Assembly: GCA_004352715.1 (NCBI GenBank) | Contig: SCFE01000118.1 | Coordinates: forward strand, 280,685 to 344,684 | Direction: 5' to 3' | Origin: Hofstenia miamia | Taxonomy: Eukaryota; Xenacoelomorpha; Acoela | DNA length: 64,000 nucleotides | In this document: positions 38,111 through 50,180 of the stretch, one piece after another | Position numbering within the stretch: position 1 is the first letter of the stretch | How the letters are laid out: each line of letters opens with the position of its first letter | Translations under genes and position numbers: made by a program | The notes under the pieces: generated by a model | Databases searched by the model: none | The model's input: the letters and a program-made list of their open reading frames with translations, nothing else | What the model was told of the DNA's origin: nothing

Positions 38111-40870
38111 CTTTTCAAGCTTTTATTGACAACATGAATTACTTATTACTATATGAATGATGAACGTAAAATAGAATTTTCTCTTTTATTTATTAATGTA
38201 AGTGTTATTCATAAATAATAGTAAATAGTAAATACCATAAAAACTAGCATTTTTGTCATAACCAGACTGATTTTATTATCTTCAGAAACTTCTTATGATA
38301 GTTTTATCGTAAGCACATGTACTATTTCATATTTTTTCAAAAATAGTCTATTTGGCAATGCATATATGCAAATTCAAAGAACAAAAAGATAAAAAATACT
38401 CACTTTTCAGGCATTCGAGTCGCAATATGTTATAGTGAAAGTTAATTCAAAATCAAATCAAAATTAGACTTATAATCAAAGTTCAACATTTAAATAAGTT
38501 AATTACATATTTTAGGGCAGGGTATAACATATAATAGGACAGTAAGCGCAAATGGGTTAGAGAGGAATATAAGGTGATAGCCGAACATTTTCTAATTTCT
38601 GCTTAACAGTTAAAGGTTATTTTTGGATAGGTTGAAATGGAAAATTTTAATTATGCTTGAATTTTTTAAAATTTTGTCGAATTCACTTAGAGTAAATCAG
38701 CCTTGGAGTAAAAAATACTAAGGATATAATTCACCTGATCCCTTATATGTCCACAAAATCAGCCAATTTCATAAATCTCGTATTTCAAACAGTGAAGTTG
38801 AAGAACTTCTTAAGCTAATTGAAGTGTGGAAAAATTGGACTGAAAACGACTCAATACTGTTTTCACTTTTTTTGCATGCAGAAAGTACCAAATCTAAATT
38901 TTTGAACAAATTCGTTGCAATTGATATTAATCAAATGCCATTTAAATGAATTATTCCACATCAAAAGTTCACTTTCTAACACATTTGTATAAAAAACTAT
39001 TCCTGCAAAACCTTCGTTCATTTGACAATCATTCAGAATTTGAAGGTTTTATTTTTCTGCAATAAAACTTGAAAATGAATTTCTAATGTTCATATTTACT
39101 CAGTACTAGTTTGCTTTAGTAATTATTATAAAATAATTAAGGTTTTGTTTAAGTCTTAAAAAAAGTTACACAAAAAAGGAAAAAACAAAACGTGACAAAA
39201 AATAAAACAAACAACTACGCTGATAAATCACAAGAACAAAACTTCACTGTCCCATCAAATATTTGGCAAGGCAGGTAGTTTTGATTATTTTTATTACCTG
39301 TTATAGTATTAAGCCAAATAAACACAGAGGTTAACTGAAAAAAATTAAAATTCCATCCGGCTTGAAAAAGGTAAAAGTTTTATTCATTCATTCATTAATG
39401 GGAAAGCGTAACAAATAATTCAATTTTAGATTTAAAGAGCTATTTATAAATTCAATATTTTATTCAAACCAATGGTAGCCGCTTATTGAAAACAAATCGG
39501 ATTCAGATCAAAGGAACTCACTGCTCATTAGAAATTTCAATCCTACAAAATTTAAAATTGATTCTAGAAAATTTTCCAAAATGCAACTAAATTTACCAGC
39601 AAATATTAACATCAACAAAAAGGCAACCTCTACAAACTCTAAAATTATCAATTTCTCGATTTAGTGCTCCTCAAATCCATCATGGATGCACATTTTAGAA
39701 AAACAATGCACTTACGTTCTTTGGCATTGCTCATTTAAAGAGTTTCATTTTCACATATGTCAGTACTGGGGAAATAATTATATTATAAATTACTTTAATT
39801 TGTATATAAATTAGGTGTTATATAGCAATTCAAAGAAAATGATTTCCTTAGATTAATTCTTGTTAAAGCTAAATACTAATGGACGTCCAATCAGGCCTGG
39901 AAATGGGTCAAACTTTTTGAATCCAACTCGTCCAAATTTGACCCAACTCATTCCGAGACGCTTATTTGGGCCCATAGAAGGAATAACTCATTTTAACATT
40001 AATATGTCTATGATCAATTCAAAAACTAAAACTAACAAAATGAATTTAATAAAAAGATAGAACATAATATAATAGTAAGAAAACGAATTTTCCTATGTGG
40101 TTAATCGTAATTCGAGAGCCAATGATACCTAAACTGGCATCCAACAGACACTTTTTAAAAACAGAAAGCCAATGGGTCGACCCAGCTCATTTCCATTTTT
40201 GGTTATATCAAATCACATAGACCTAATTTTAATGTCTAGTAATTTGCAACATCACACATTGCATTAATAATACATTATTTATGAAAGAAAGTAATCGATC
40301 TAAAAACATATTACGTAAAAATAACCCTATTTTATAACATATTTCCAAGTTCAATCAAAGTCACACGAATGAAACTGCACGGAATTCAAGAGTTTCATTC
40401 GGCTTGGGACAATATGAGGGTCTATTGAAGACCAATATTTATTGAGCAAGACTACATTTTAATCATTTTTCGTCATTATGCTATGATATATTTTCATCAC
40501 TTCTGTCTGAATTAAGAATGATACACGGATTATCACCGTGTAGTGATTAATATGAAAAGACTAATCATTGAATTTATCATGTTGATTATAAAAATTAAGG
40601 AATGTTGGTCCATTTCATGCAGCTCTTTTTGCTTGATGTTGAGCGCTGTTAAATACAATCTACTTGGTTCATAAGTTACAGAAAGAAATAATGGAATTTT
40701 CACAGCAAACATTGTTCAATATTAGTTTTTATTCAATTGCTAAGCTTACTCATTTACATAATAATTTTATTAATATAAAAATTTAATGTTAAAGTTGACA
40801 AGTCGACAGCTTTTTTTCTGTGAGGATGAAAGATTTACAGTTCCTCTCAGATTCTAATGTTATTTTCCTA

Positions 40871-40911
40871 AATATATATATATATATTATATATATAGAC
40901 TATATATATAT
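40871..40911. repeat. Interrupted (TA)n tract
   Basis: Three TA runs separated by short breaks. Confidence 0.85.
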
Positions 40912-42448
40912 ACTTCCTATTCAAAATGATTAAATGTGTATGAGCAAATAAAATAGCCCATCCACTTGCGCTATAGCTAGGTTTCTATTGATGATAAATC
41001 CTGTTGATATTATACAGAGTTTCGTATTTGTTCAAGGGTTGATTTTCGAGGAATTTTAAAGCTACACTTAGTGAAAAACCAATAGCAATCATTTTTGTAG
41101 CGAAATTGGAATTATTTGCAAGTATATAGTCATTTTTAAATAAAATAGCTGTGTGAATTATATGGCCGCTGAAGGGGATAACTGAAATTTTGGCTAATGA
41201 TTATATTTACTTGCGGCGACAACAGTCTTTTTATGTCATTGTCCAAACCTACAAAATATTAAAAAGTAGCAGGATAGAAGTGTCTCAACCAATTCATGGC
41301 TATTAAAGTACACATTTGAAGAAGCTTACGCCACCGGCGTAGTAGCATTGACATTGTTTTGCGCTCTTTCTTCCGCCACCAGCTGCTCTGACGCATTGTG
41401 TAATGAAGAGCGAAGAGTATGAAGTTTCGAAAGTCTATACATTGATTTGAATTCTATATTTGCAATTTAGATATGATTGTATGTTGCTCTCCCCTATCTC
41501 TCTACCAATCAATTTTCCGATTAATCAATAATTAATATAAATTAGCGGAATCATTTTCCTATATCTTCAAACAACTTCTGCGCTTTTAGCTTCCTAACAA
41601 ATTTCTAATTTGGACACGTTCTGTCACCATATAAAGAAAACATGTCGAAAGCAAAGTGTTTAAATTTAATTGCCTACTCGCCCGCAGAATATTTTTTTAT
41701 TTTCCCTAGTTTAAATAATCCTAAGAATGAACATTTGCTTACAAACGTGTTATATGCTTTCCATAGTATTTTAAAACAGTTTTCATAAACTATTTCAGAC
41801 ATATTGCAGAAGAACGAACAATTAAAAAATTAAAAATTTCATATTGAGAGCCGGATTAACACTTAAGGGTATCTGATTCTCTGGCAAGCTTAGATAAATG
41901 GCACTACAATCACTATTTTCTATCTAAGTTTAGTTGTATCTTCGGTAAGAGATGTCCAATAATTTATGTTCAATTGAAATTTCTAAAATATTTTATTGGT
42001 TATATTGGATTTTCTACTAATTATCTCAAATTAGTATGAGATTACCGAACTACATGTACATTTCAAGTTCATAATGGCTTACATTTCATGTGTATTTCTT
42101 CCTTTTCTAAAAAAAACTGTATTGTAAATATAAACTTGATAATATATTACGTAGTTTTTAAGGATCCGCATGGTCTACAAGAACGTATTTTCCGTTAGGA
42201 ATTCATTTTATTTGGACGTGTCCTTGAACAGTGTCCAATGGCCTCGCTGTTTGTCTGGCCTTATATATAGAGGTTTCTTTGTTAAGTAGTAAAGACATGT
42301 AACAGATTGTTTCAATTGTTGATTGTATATGTATGTTTTATTCCTAAGCCAAATTTAATCTATTTTTTCATATTAGGTAAATTCAGGTAAAGCAAATAAT
42401 TAAAGGCACAGACAGACACAGTCTAGGCCTAAATATAATGATAAAATT

Positions 42449-42452
<4 letters not shown>

Positions 42453-42510
<58 letters not shown>
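42453..42510. repeat. (TA)n microsatellite
   Basis: Uninterrupted TA run of about 58 bp, the longest ungapped one in the window. Confidence 0.95.
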
Positions 42511-42513
<3 letters not shown>

Positions 42514-42805
42514 AAATCCAAAAGTAGCAAAATGCAAATAAGGAAAATTTGCTCTCCAAAACTAATTAATGATATTAAAAATTCAAGTATCTAAATCTAA
42601 ACTCTTAGTTACTTACAATCAGTGAGGTGACCTAAAACTACAGTAACTCTCTGAAAAATTTCTTAGAATCTAAAAATCAGGCAAATGTTTTTATGAATTG
42701 AGTTGCAGCAACTTGCACGTCAGCAGCATCTTGAACCCAGAAATCAAAAATATTTGATGAACGAATTTCTAAGTGTGAAAGTGCATACCAACACATCATA
42801 TGCGC

Positions 42806-44035
42806 TGGAACAGGGGGCAACTGCCCTGTTCTCTTTTTTCAAGGGGGACATTACAAGAAATTTAAACAGTGCCATGTGACGTCATCCAATAACTAGTGAA
42901 AGTGCAGCGTAGATTATACACTATGCTTAACTGTAAGTGAAAGAGGTTTTTTACAAATTTATACATTTTAAAATTAATAGATTAACTAGCTCATCATCAA
43001 TTATTTAAATGCGATTGGTTTACTGTGCAATGCAAAAAAAATTTGTTCGTAGCCATAGTTCTTCACGAGTCAAAATTTTACAAAAAATTTTATCCCATAT
43101 GTCAATTTATAAAGGGAAAAATGAAGTAGATGCAATTGAATTTAATTTCATGAAAATGCCAAATACCAGATGTTCAATTACATCATCAATTCTAATTGGT
43201 TGTTGCTAATAATATAAAATAATGTAAAGATCTTATCTGTATCATTTGAATTTCTTGAGTCAATTTTGCATTTAATGAATTTAAGAGTTAAGTTGTGTGA
43301 ACAAGGGAAATACCTTAAACTATTGATTATTGAAGAGGATCAAGACAATTTTTTTCCGGCAATTTGTATAATAGACGCTCAGCTAAATTCATCTGCAAGT
43401 TTTATCAATATTTGATTTTTAAATGCTGGAGGCCCAAAAACGCATTTAAGAAAAAAGACAATATTCATTTCAAGAAGTATGTTTNAAAAAAAATTTGTTC
43501 GTAGCCATAGTTCTTCACGAGTCAAAATTTTACAAAAAATTTTATCCCATATGTCAATTTATAAAGGGAAAAATGAAGTAGATGCAATTGAATTTAATTT
43601 CATGAAAATGCCAAATACCAGATGTTCAATTACATCATCAATTCTAATTGGTTGTTGCTAATACTATAAAATAATGTAAAGATCTTATCTGTATCATTTG
43701 AATTTCTTGAGTCAATTTTGCATTTAATGAATTTAAGAGTTAAGTTGTGTGAACAAGGGAAATACCTTAAACTATTGATTATTGAAGAGGATCAAGACAA
43801 TTTTTTTCCGGCAATTTGTATAATAGACGCTCAGCTAAATTCATCTGCAAGTTTTATCAATATTTGATTTTTAAATGCTGGAGGCCCAAAAACGCATTTA
43901 AGAAAAAAGACACTATTCATTTCAAGAAGTATGTTTTATTATCACATAATTGATTACGTCATTTTGTTTTGCTGTTAGAGGGCTATAATTTCTTGTAATG
44001 GGGGCAGAATCAGTTGAGGGCACAGGCCTTTCTTG
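42806..44035. mobile_element. Unclassified element with inverted ends
   Basis: ATTACAAGAAATT (42850-42862) is repeated exactly in inverse at 43987-43999. Outside it, both ends carry G runs and a CCCTGTTCTC/GCCCTCAAC-like stretch, giving partial inverted ends of about 50 bp. The left end also holds the small palindrome CAGGGGGCAACTGCCCTG. About 450 bp of the interior is duplicated at an N base, so the true element may be about 780 bp. No transposase motif was recognised and I could not fix a target duplication. Confidence 0.45.
43034..43936. repeat. 451-bp near-identical direct duplication joined at one N
   Basis: 43034-43484 and 43486-43936 match throughout, with only about two substitutions noticed (AATAATATAAA versus AATACTATAAA, and GACAATATTC versus GACACTATTC). 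A single N (43485) separates them. This is best read as two unmerged alleles or contig ends rather than a real tandem repeat. Confidence 0.8.
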
Positions 44036-45103
44036 TTTTATTTTGTTAATACATATGTTTATATGTTTTATTCTTCATGACGATTTTTTGATGTGGTTAA
44101 AATGTGACAATTTTTTTAAAATTTATAAGAAATTTGTTACGCTCTTATAAAAACTGCCCACTAATGATGCTGCCGACGCCCTGCTACACATATTTTTCAT
44201 GTCGTTGATTATTATATGCTTACACCAATATATTCAATAGAACTCCCGTTTATTTATCTAAGATATCCGCTTTATTTTAATTGAATATTCATCAGCAATT
44301 AAGCGTTTGTCCCTATAGGCGTGATCACCTTTTGTTATAAAATGTTGATGACGCAGAGAAAATAATTGTATATAATTAAATCGCTTTTGTTGCTCTGTAA
44401 TTTGCTTTGTCTTAAATTATCTTCTAATTTGTACAGAAGCCACATACATTTTGTATTTCAAATTAACATTTGTCTGTATTTTAATAGACTTAGACTCACG
44501 TTATATTATTGATTAAAATGAGACCTTAGAGGCAGTATTTCTGAAAATCTTGTCCGAGATTCTAAAAATTAGAATATTCGGTGTGGAACTTAATTGTAGA
44601 CGACTAAGCTAAGAAATTTGTAAACTGAATAGCTTTGGGGGTGTTTAAAGAGCGCAATTCGCTAGTATTAAGTTCACTTTGAAAAAGTTGTCTTGCTCTT
44701 TAAAAGATTTTTACAACTATTGAACTCTTTATGTTTAAGTTGAATTTATTTCTGATTTCACGATATCTAAAAAAATTTTGTAAGCAATACGTCTAATAAG
44801 TCTGATTAGATTGCACTAGTCCTCAATATTTTTCAAATTTAATAATGGAAATTGTGTAGTTTGTCCTAGCACCTTTTTTTGAATGTCTTCAGTATTTTGA
44901 TGCAGCAATAAAAGCACATTCTAAGGACGATTAAAAGACCCAAAAATACATGTCTAAAGGCTAACCGTTAAAATTGAGTAAATAGTCATCATTTAAACAC
45001 TACATTTCAAAAATGGATTGTTTTTGCAAATCATATGATGATATAGACCTCATATTGAGGATCATTGTCACTCATAGTAGTTTGTTTTTCAGATCTTTTT
45101 AAG

Positions 45104-45139
<36 letters not shown>
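45104..45139. repeat. (TA)n microsatellite
   Basis: Pure TA run. Confidence 0.9.
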
Positions 45140-45141
<2 letters not shown>

Positions 45142-45531
45142 TCATTATCAAAATCATCGCTTTCATGCATACATTTTTTAGTCATATTTGAACATGAGTT
45201 CTAACATAAAAACCACTTGATGTATGACAGTAAATCAATAAAGAAATTGACAATATTGATTAGTAACATTTATGCACATATTTTGATAAAGTGCTTAAGC
45301 TATGGCTGCAAATAAATGGACAATATTTTTTGACTAAACGCAACTCAACCTAAACAATATTCGCTAAGAACCAAATCAATTTAATCCAAGAAGAAGTTTT
45401 CAAATCTGTTTCAACCTATCCTAACCTAGCCCAATCATAGTAATTTGTAGGTTTCCTCAAGAAACCAGAACTATATTCGAATTCGAAGTTAGAAATCTCA
45501 GTTAATTATATTTGATATATATATATATATA

Positions 45532-46925
45532 TAGTACTGGAAAAATGTATTCGACCACCTTGCTATTTTGAATAAATAATGAACATTCATAGGATAGAGT
45601 GTGCCTAAAATTATAACTAAGTGTTACTTTGATTTAGAAAGGAAAATTTGTATGCCTAATACCATGAAATGTGTAGAATAACAATTGGCAATTAATTTTT
45701 AATCAAAATTAGAAAACTTGTATTGGAAAAATGACAAATTTTAACAAATGAGGAAATCCTAAAATTAAATTCAAAATAAGATACATAAATTAGTAATTGA
45801 TGCAATACAAACACTTAGCAACAAAATTGTCTCTTCTAATATCTTGTAGGGTGTCAATTTGAGCGAATAACAGCTTCAAGGTGACATGGAGCACCATCTT
45901 GCTGATATATTGATCACTTGTAAGAACTGGCAAGAGTTCGTCTTCTAGAATCCGAGCATATTAAGAGCTTAAAAGAGTACCAGTGATGTAAACAATCTTG
46001 CGAAAGCCACACTTCCATATTGCACCTCATACCATTACAGACTTCCCACCATAATTCATGGTCCTCGGAGTAAATTGAGACAAGAATCTGAACTTCTTCC
46101 CAGTTGGTCCGTTTATCATCATTCTTTTCGATGAGTATAGCTCAAATCTTGACTCATCTAAATATATAACATTAGATCAATGTTCAGATGATATGCCTCT
46201 CATTAAATTGGTCCACCTCACCCGGCGTAATTTTTGGTTTGAGGTTAAGAATGGCTTTCTGGGTGCCACAAAAGTCCCTTTTTCAGGATGCTTCGCACAG
46301 TTCTTGATGTCACGAGGTGATCATCAGCCCATTCAATGCGAAATTCCTCTGAACTCTTCCAGGAATTTTGCTTTGAAAGGCACATAAGAGTTAATTGGGA
46401 GGTTTTGGAGGTCTTTTTTGGTCTTCAGGACTTTGGCTTTGGGTCAATGATGTTTTCAGAAGTCAAATGTCTGATGATATTCCCGACCGTACTTCGATGT
46501 CGCTCTACAAGTTGGGCTATATTACGTTGACTCATCCATTCTAAATTGTTGGAGATTATCAACTCGTGAATGGCAAGATTTACGTAATCAGGCATCATAT
46601 ATGGCGAAGAAAGACTGTTTTTAGATAATTTCAATATAAATAGACTGAAAATAGCTGAACGAATCAATTTTTTTTACAGATTCTCTGATTTGGTCTGAAG
46701 GGGCCGAATACATTTTTCTTTCCAAGAAAAGATTAGCTAAATACAAGCATTGTAGCATTTCTCCTTCACATTTAATGTAAACAGTGATAATAATGTCTCA
46801 ACTGATGAATTCCTCTTTCTGCAACTCCAAATCTAATTAAAAAATAACTATGACATTCTTGGCGTCAATTTCTTAGAAATATTTATGACAAATCATGGGT
46901 GACCGAATTCTTTTTTCCAGTACTG
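45532..46925 (-). mobile_element. Tc1-like transposon, decayed (element 1 of cluster)
   Basis: Inverted ends TAGTACTGGAAAAATG (left) and, read inward from the right, CAGTACTGGAAAAAAG share about 25 bp and are flanked by TA. Total length is about 1.39 kb. The transposase runs on the minus strand in broken frames: a helix-turn-helix region at 46667-46425 (RNIAQLVERHRSTVGNIIRH), then YLDESRFELYSSKR with the first catalytic Asp (about 46160-46126), GGKSVMVWGAIW, and YQQDGAPCH with the second Asp (about 45909-45881). The usual 'DLNPIENLW' block with the third acidic residue is not visible, and the C-terminal part looks deleted. Stops and frameshifts make it inactive. Confidence 0.85.
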
Positions 46926-46929
46926 TATA

Positions 46930-48198
46930 TAGTGTCAGAAAATTATTGAACCACCCCTGAAAATATGTTTGGAAAAGCGCTTGGTGCAAATTAAAAATCA
47001 TGTAGTTATTTAAATGACATGAGATAAGTAATAATGTTGAAATATTCATTTTAGGAAGAGAATGAATGATAGAATCATATGATTTGGTGCATTCGGCTTA
47101 TGCTGCATCTATGGTTTAATCAATATGCCGAAAGCTACCACTGTATTTAGCCTGTACTACCCATGCTCCTCTGTGAACAGCACTACAACTCTATTAAAGG
47201 AAATTTTTCAAAATGAGTCACAAAAAAGCTGAGATAAGTGTTTTCGAATTAGTCACATTGTCACACAATGCTAAGACAGCTTGTTCACACACTGATTGCT
47301 GCCAGGCCACACGTAAGAGTTGCAATCGCTCGTTAAGCGTACCCATAACTTTATATTTTACTGAGAATTTTACTGTTCACTGTTAGCCGGTCATCTCCAA
47401 CCAAAGATCGTCGGGACAAGTGCTAGCAATCCACAGATAGGAGTTGAATGAAGTGCGATAAGGTTTGGACTGATGGAGTATCAGCCAATAGTAGTGCCAG
47501 TGGTAATTTATGCCAGGATTACAACAAGACGAAACAGAACTGCTTCGTACATTTGTCGAAAAGCTGCTAATTGGGGCCAAAGTGTCTTCCTGAAGGGAAC
47601 ATCCACAGAAATCACTAGTTCTAGACGCCAATATGCGTGCTTGACGTGGTCGTTAGCACCTACATATTGATATGTACAATCCCAGACAATTCACTTTGAA
47701 AGTGATGCACTGGGGTTGCATTTGTACTGAAAGACCAGCACTTAATCCGTATAGAGGGCATTATCAATGCAAACAAATATCAGGATATTTTGCAGATAAA
47801 GCTGTTCCTCATATCACTAATAAGAAAAATTTGTGAACATTTTTCTTCAAAAAAACCTGTTGGACTGACCAGTCTTGGACCTAGATATAATTATTACTGA
47901 TAATACCTGGGTAGTATTCAAACATATGATCCACGAGGAACTGTGCCATAGTCGACAAGATATCATCATACAACCTTAGGCGCACTGGAACAATGATCAT
48001 GACATCCTAAGATTTATAAAAATTCTTTATAAAACCATGCACGGATTGGTATGCGTTCTCTTAGATATAGAGAGGTACAGGTAATCACTTCCTACAAATG
48101 ATAACCTGTATTTGTATTAAATGTGCTCTAATTGGCTTTTCTTGCTAAAAATCAGTAAAAATTGTTAGTAAGTGGTTCAATTGATTTTTCCGACACTG
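46930..48198 (+). mobile_element. Tc1-like transposon, decayed (element 2 of cluster)
   Basis: Inverted ends TAGTGTCAGAAAATTATTGA (left) and CAGTGTCGGAAAAATCAATT (right, complement) match over about 24 bp. Left flank is TA; right flank is CA, probably a mutated TA. The transposase remnant is on the plus strand: an N-terminal piece MSHKKAEISVFELVTLSH near 47213, VMHWGCIC at 47702, and INANKYQDILQ near 47763 in another frame. Many stops interrupt it. Its ends differ from those of element 1, so this is a separate family inserted only 4 bp away. Confidence 0.8.
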
Positions 48199-48204
48199 CA
48201 TGTA

Positions 48205-48718
48205 GGGTGTTTCAGTTGACTTCTGATAACAATATTTTTTTTTAACATGAAAATTTATTTAACCGTGAAACAAATGCAAGGCATAAAATCACAAAGAATT
48301 AATGTGATATATTCATATCAGTTACAGATACTATTCAGTGTGTCCACTCTCAAGGTAGCTGCACTTGTTGAAATTTTCTAAAACTTTGGTCCCCAGAATA
48401 AGATCTTGGAAGAATAGGAGTGTTTTCCAATCGCTTATTGTGCATACGGGTGGAGCAGCCTTTCCATATTTGTTTTCAAAAAGTAGTAGCGCTTCTCCAC
48501 AGTTGCTGTGAGCAGCTGCAAAAGCTACAACCGTATCAATTTATATATTGTCATAACCGTCATAGTTCATACTGGTATTGGTTATTTAATCGATGTTTCA
48601 ATGCAATTCGCATCACGAGAAACTGATATTGTGATCTATAAATCTATAAATAAAGAGTAAATATATTTTAATTTTAAAAAAAAAACATTTTTGCGGAGAG
48701 ATCAACCGGCTGAAACAC
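48205..48718 (-). mobile_element. Short mariner-like element with HTH remnant (element 3 of cluster)
   Basis: Ends GGGTGTTTCAGTTGACTTCT (left) and GTGTTTCAGCCGGTTGATCT (right, complement) are similar and each is flanked by TA (48203-48204, 48719-48720). At 514 bp it is too short for a transposase. On the minus strand it encodes AAAHSNCGEALLLFENKYGK followed by PPVCTI, resembling the N-terminal helix-turn-helix (DUF4817 type) of some mariner-like transposases. It seems to be an internally deleted copy that kept only the DNA-binding part. Confidence 0.65.
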
Positions 48719-48890
48719 TATATATATATATATAATGTAAAAAGGTATCACCACATAGTGTTATCAATAATATTATATATATATATNNNNNNNNNNNNNN
48801 NNNNNNNNNNNNNNNNNNNNNNNNNNNNNNNNNNNNNNNNNNNNNNNNNNNNNNNNNNNNNNNNNNNNNNNNNNNNNNNATATATATATA
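48719..48890. repeat. (TA)n tracts with a 93-base gap
   Basis: TA runs at 48719-48734 and 48774-48786, N bases 48787-48879, and more TA to 48890. The true length of the tract is unknown. Confidence 0.9.
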
Positions 48891-50110
48891 GCTCGTTTTT
48901 CCTTCATGCAAATAATTTAGCAAAGGTGGGTGGATGAAAGTAATTCAATGGCGAATTTACAATTAAGAACTATTCGTTGATTGAGAAATTCATTTTGAAC
49001 AAAAGAACAATAAAAGCAGCATGGGACTTTTTAATCACAATATTTTCGAATTCAACTTTGTTTATTGCACAAATTAATTTAATGTACTATTGCATCTTCA
49101 TTGAGTCTATAGTTTTTGCACAAAATATTAATTTTATACTTCCTTCAATCGGCCTCACAAACCCATACAATTGCAAGTTCTTAAGTTGAACATAATTACA
49201 TATAATTGCTATCAGAATTTAAATAAACTATAAAATACAACTATTTACTTTATAACTGTATTTATTATTTATGAAAAATCAAGATCATCATCATGCTATT
49301 CCTGTTGAGCAAATTTGAGACTTAAGTGAAACACTAATCGAAATATTATTTAGTGATTTCTTTGGCCTCTTGATAGTTGTGCTAAGCAATATTCAACAAC
49401 CTGGGAGTAATTTATTAATTTTTTGACACTATTAGAAAATTCATTCAAATTCAAAGACACTTTTAGGAAAATAATCATTGCCCATTTTCGCAGTGTGAAA
49501 TTCTTGATTATACTTTTTCAACATAATGATTATATTTTTTACTCTTAGTTTATAAACCTTTTCTAGTCCAATGGAACCAAAAATCAAAATTGAAACTTTT
49601 TAAGTTTGCATGTTAAGATTAAGTGAGTCAACTTCGCTCAGGCAGTCATAGTCGGCGGGTTAGCTTATCTTGTATCCATATCTGATGCCAATAAAAGGAA
49701 AAGTATGATTTGATAAAAAAACGAACATATTTAGATGAACAGAGTTCAATTTTTATAGTTGCATAGTGTTTTTGACAATCCATCAGTATTAATTAATATT
49801 TAAAATTTGCAAATCTAACTCTTATTAGACAACGTTGGAATTTAGTCTAGATGCTCAGACACACACACCCAAATTTACAAAATATTAGAATCACACCCCC
49901 TGAATAAATAGTATAATGTTGCGATTGAAACATTGTTTGATCGTTCGCTATAAGAACTGTTTCTACAAATTTAATTAAATGACAATAAAGCAACCATTGG
50001 TTGAAACATATGAAAACCACTTAAACAATTCATTTGTTTTTGAAGCCTTTGACTGAGGCGCATTGCAAGGATTCAAATGCATCAGGATGAATGCAAAAAT
50101 TTGATCAAAA

Positions 50111-50180
50111 GAAAAGGTATGCTGTGGGACCAATGAGACTATGGGATTAGTAAATTTTATGAGACTGGAATGGGACGGAT
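50111..50180 (+). repeat. Diverged dispersed repeat, copy A (GAGACTGG type)
   Basis: TGAGACTGGAATGGGACGGA and the preceding TGGGATTAG resemble the complement of about 63300-63370 (TGAGACTGGGATGGGATCC). Only about 60 bp can be aligned by eye; family unknown. Confidence 0.3.

Larger units (their letters stand above)
35641..45531. other. Gene-poor stretch with scattered repeats
   Basis: No recognisable gene. It contains a dispersed repeat at 37180, a possible exon at 37691-37805, a possible SINE-like block near 38040, TA tracts at 40871, 42453 and 45104, a fragment of an element beginning CAGGCCTGGAAATGGGTC near 39894, and the 42.8-44.0 kb inverted-repeat element. Confidence 0.4.

Noticed and set aside
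39894-40195. Possible element between CAGGCCTGGAAATGGGTC and a TGGGTCGACCCAGCTCATTTCC block
   Set aside because: The left end looks hAT-like and the right block is partly inverted, but no matching terminus or 8-bp duplication was found, so I could not define it.
46193-46530. Plus-strand frames of about 64 codons
   Set aside because: They are antisense to the Tc1-like transposase remnant, which carries the recognisable motifs.
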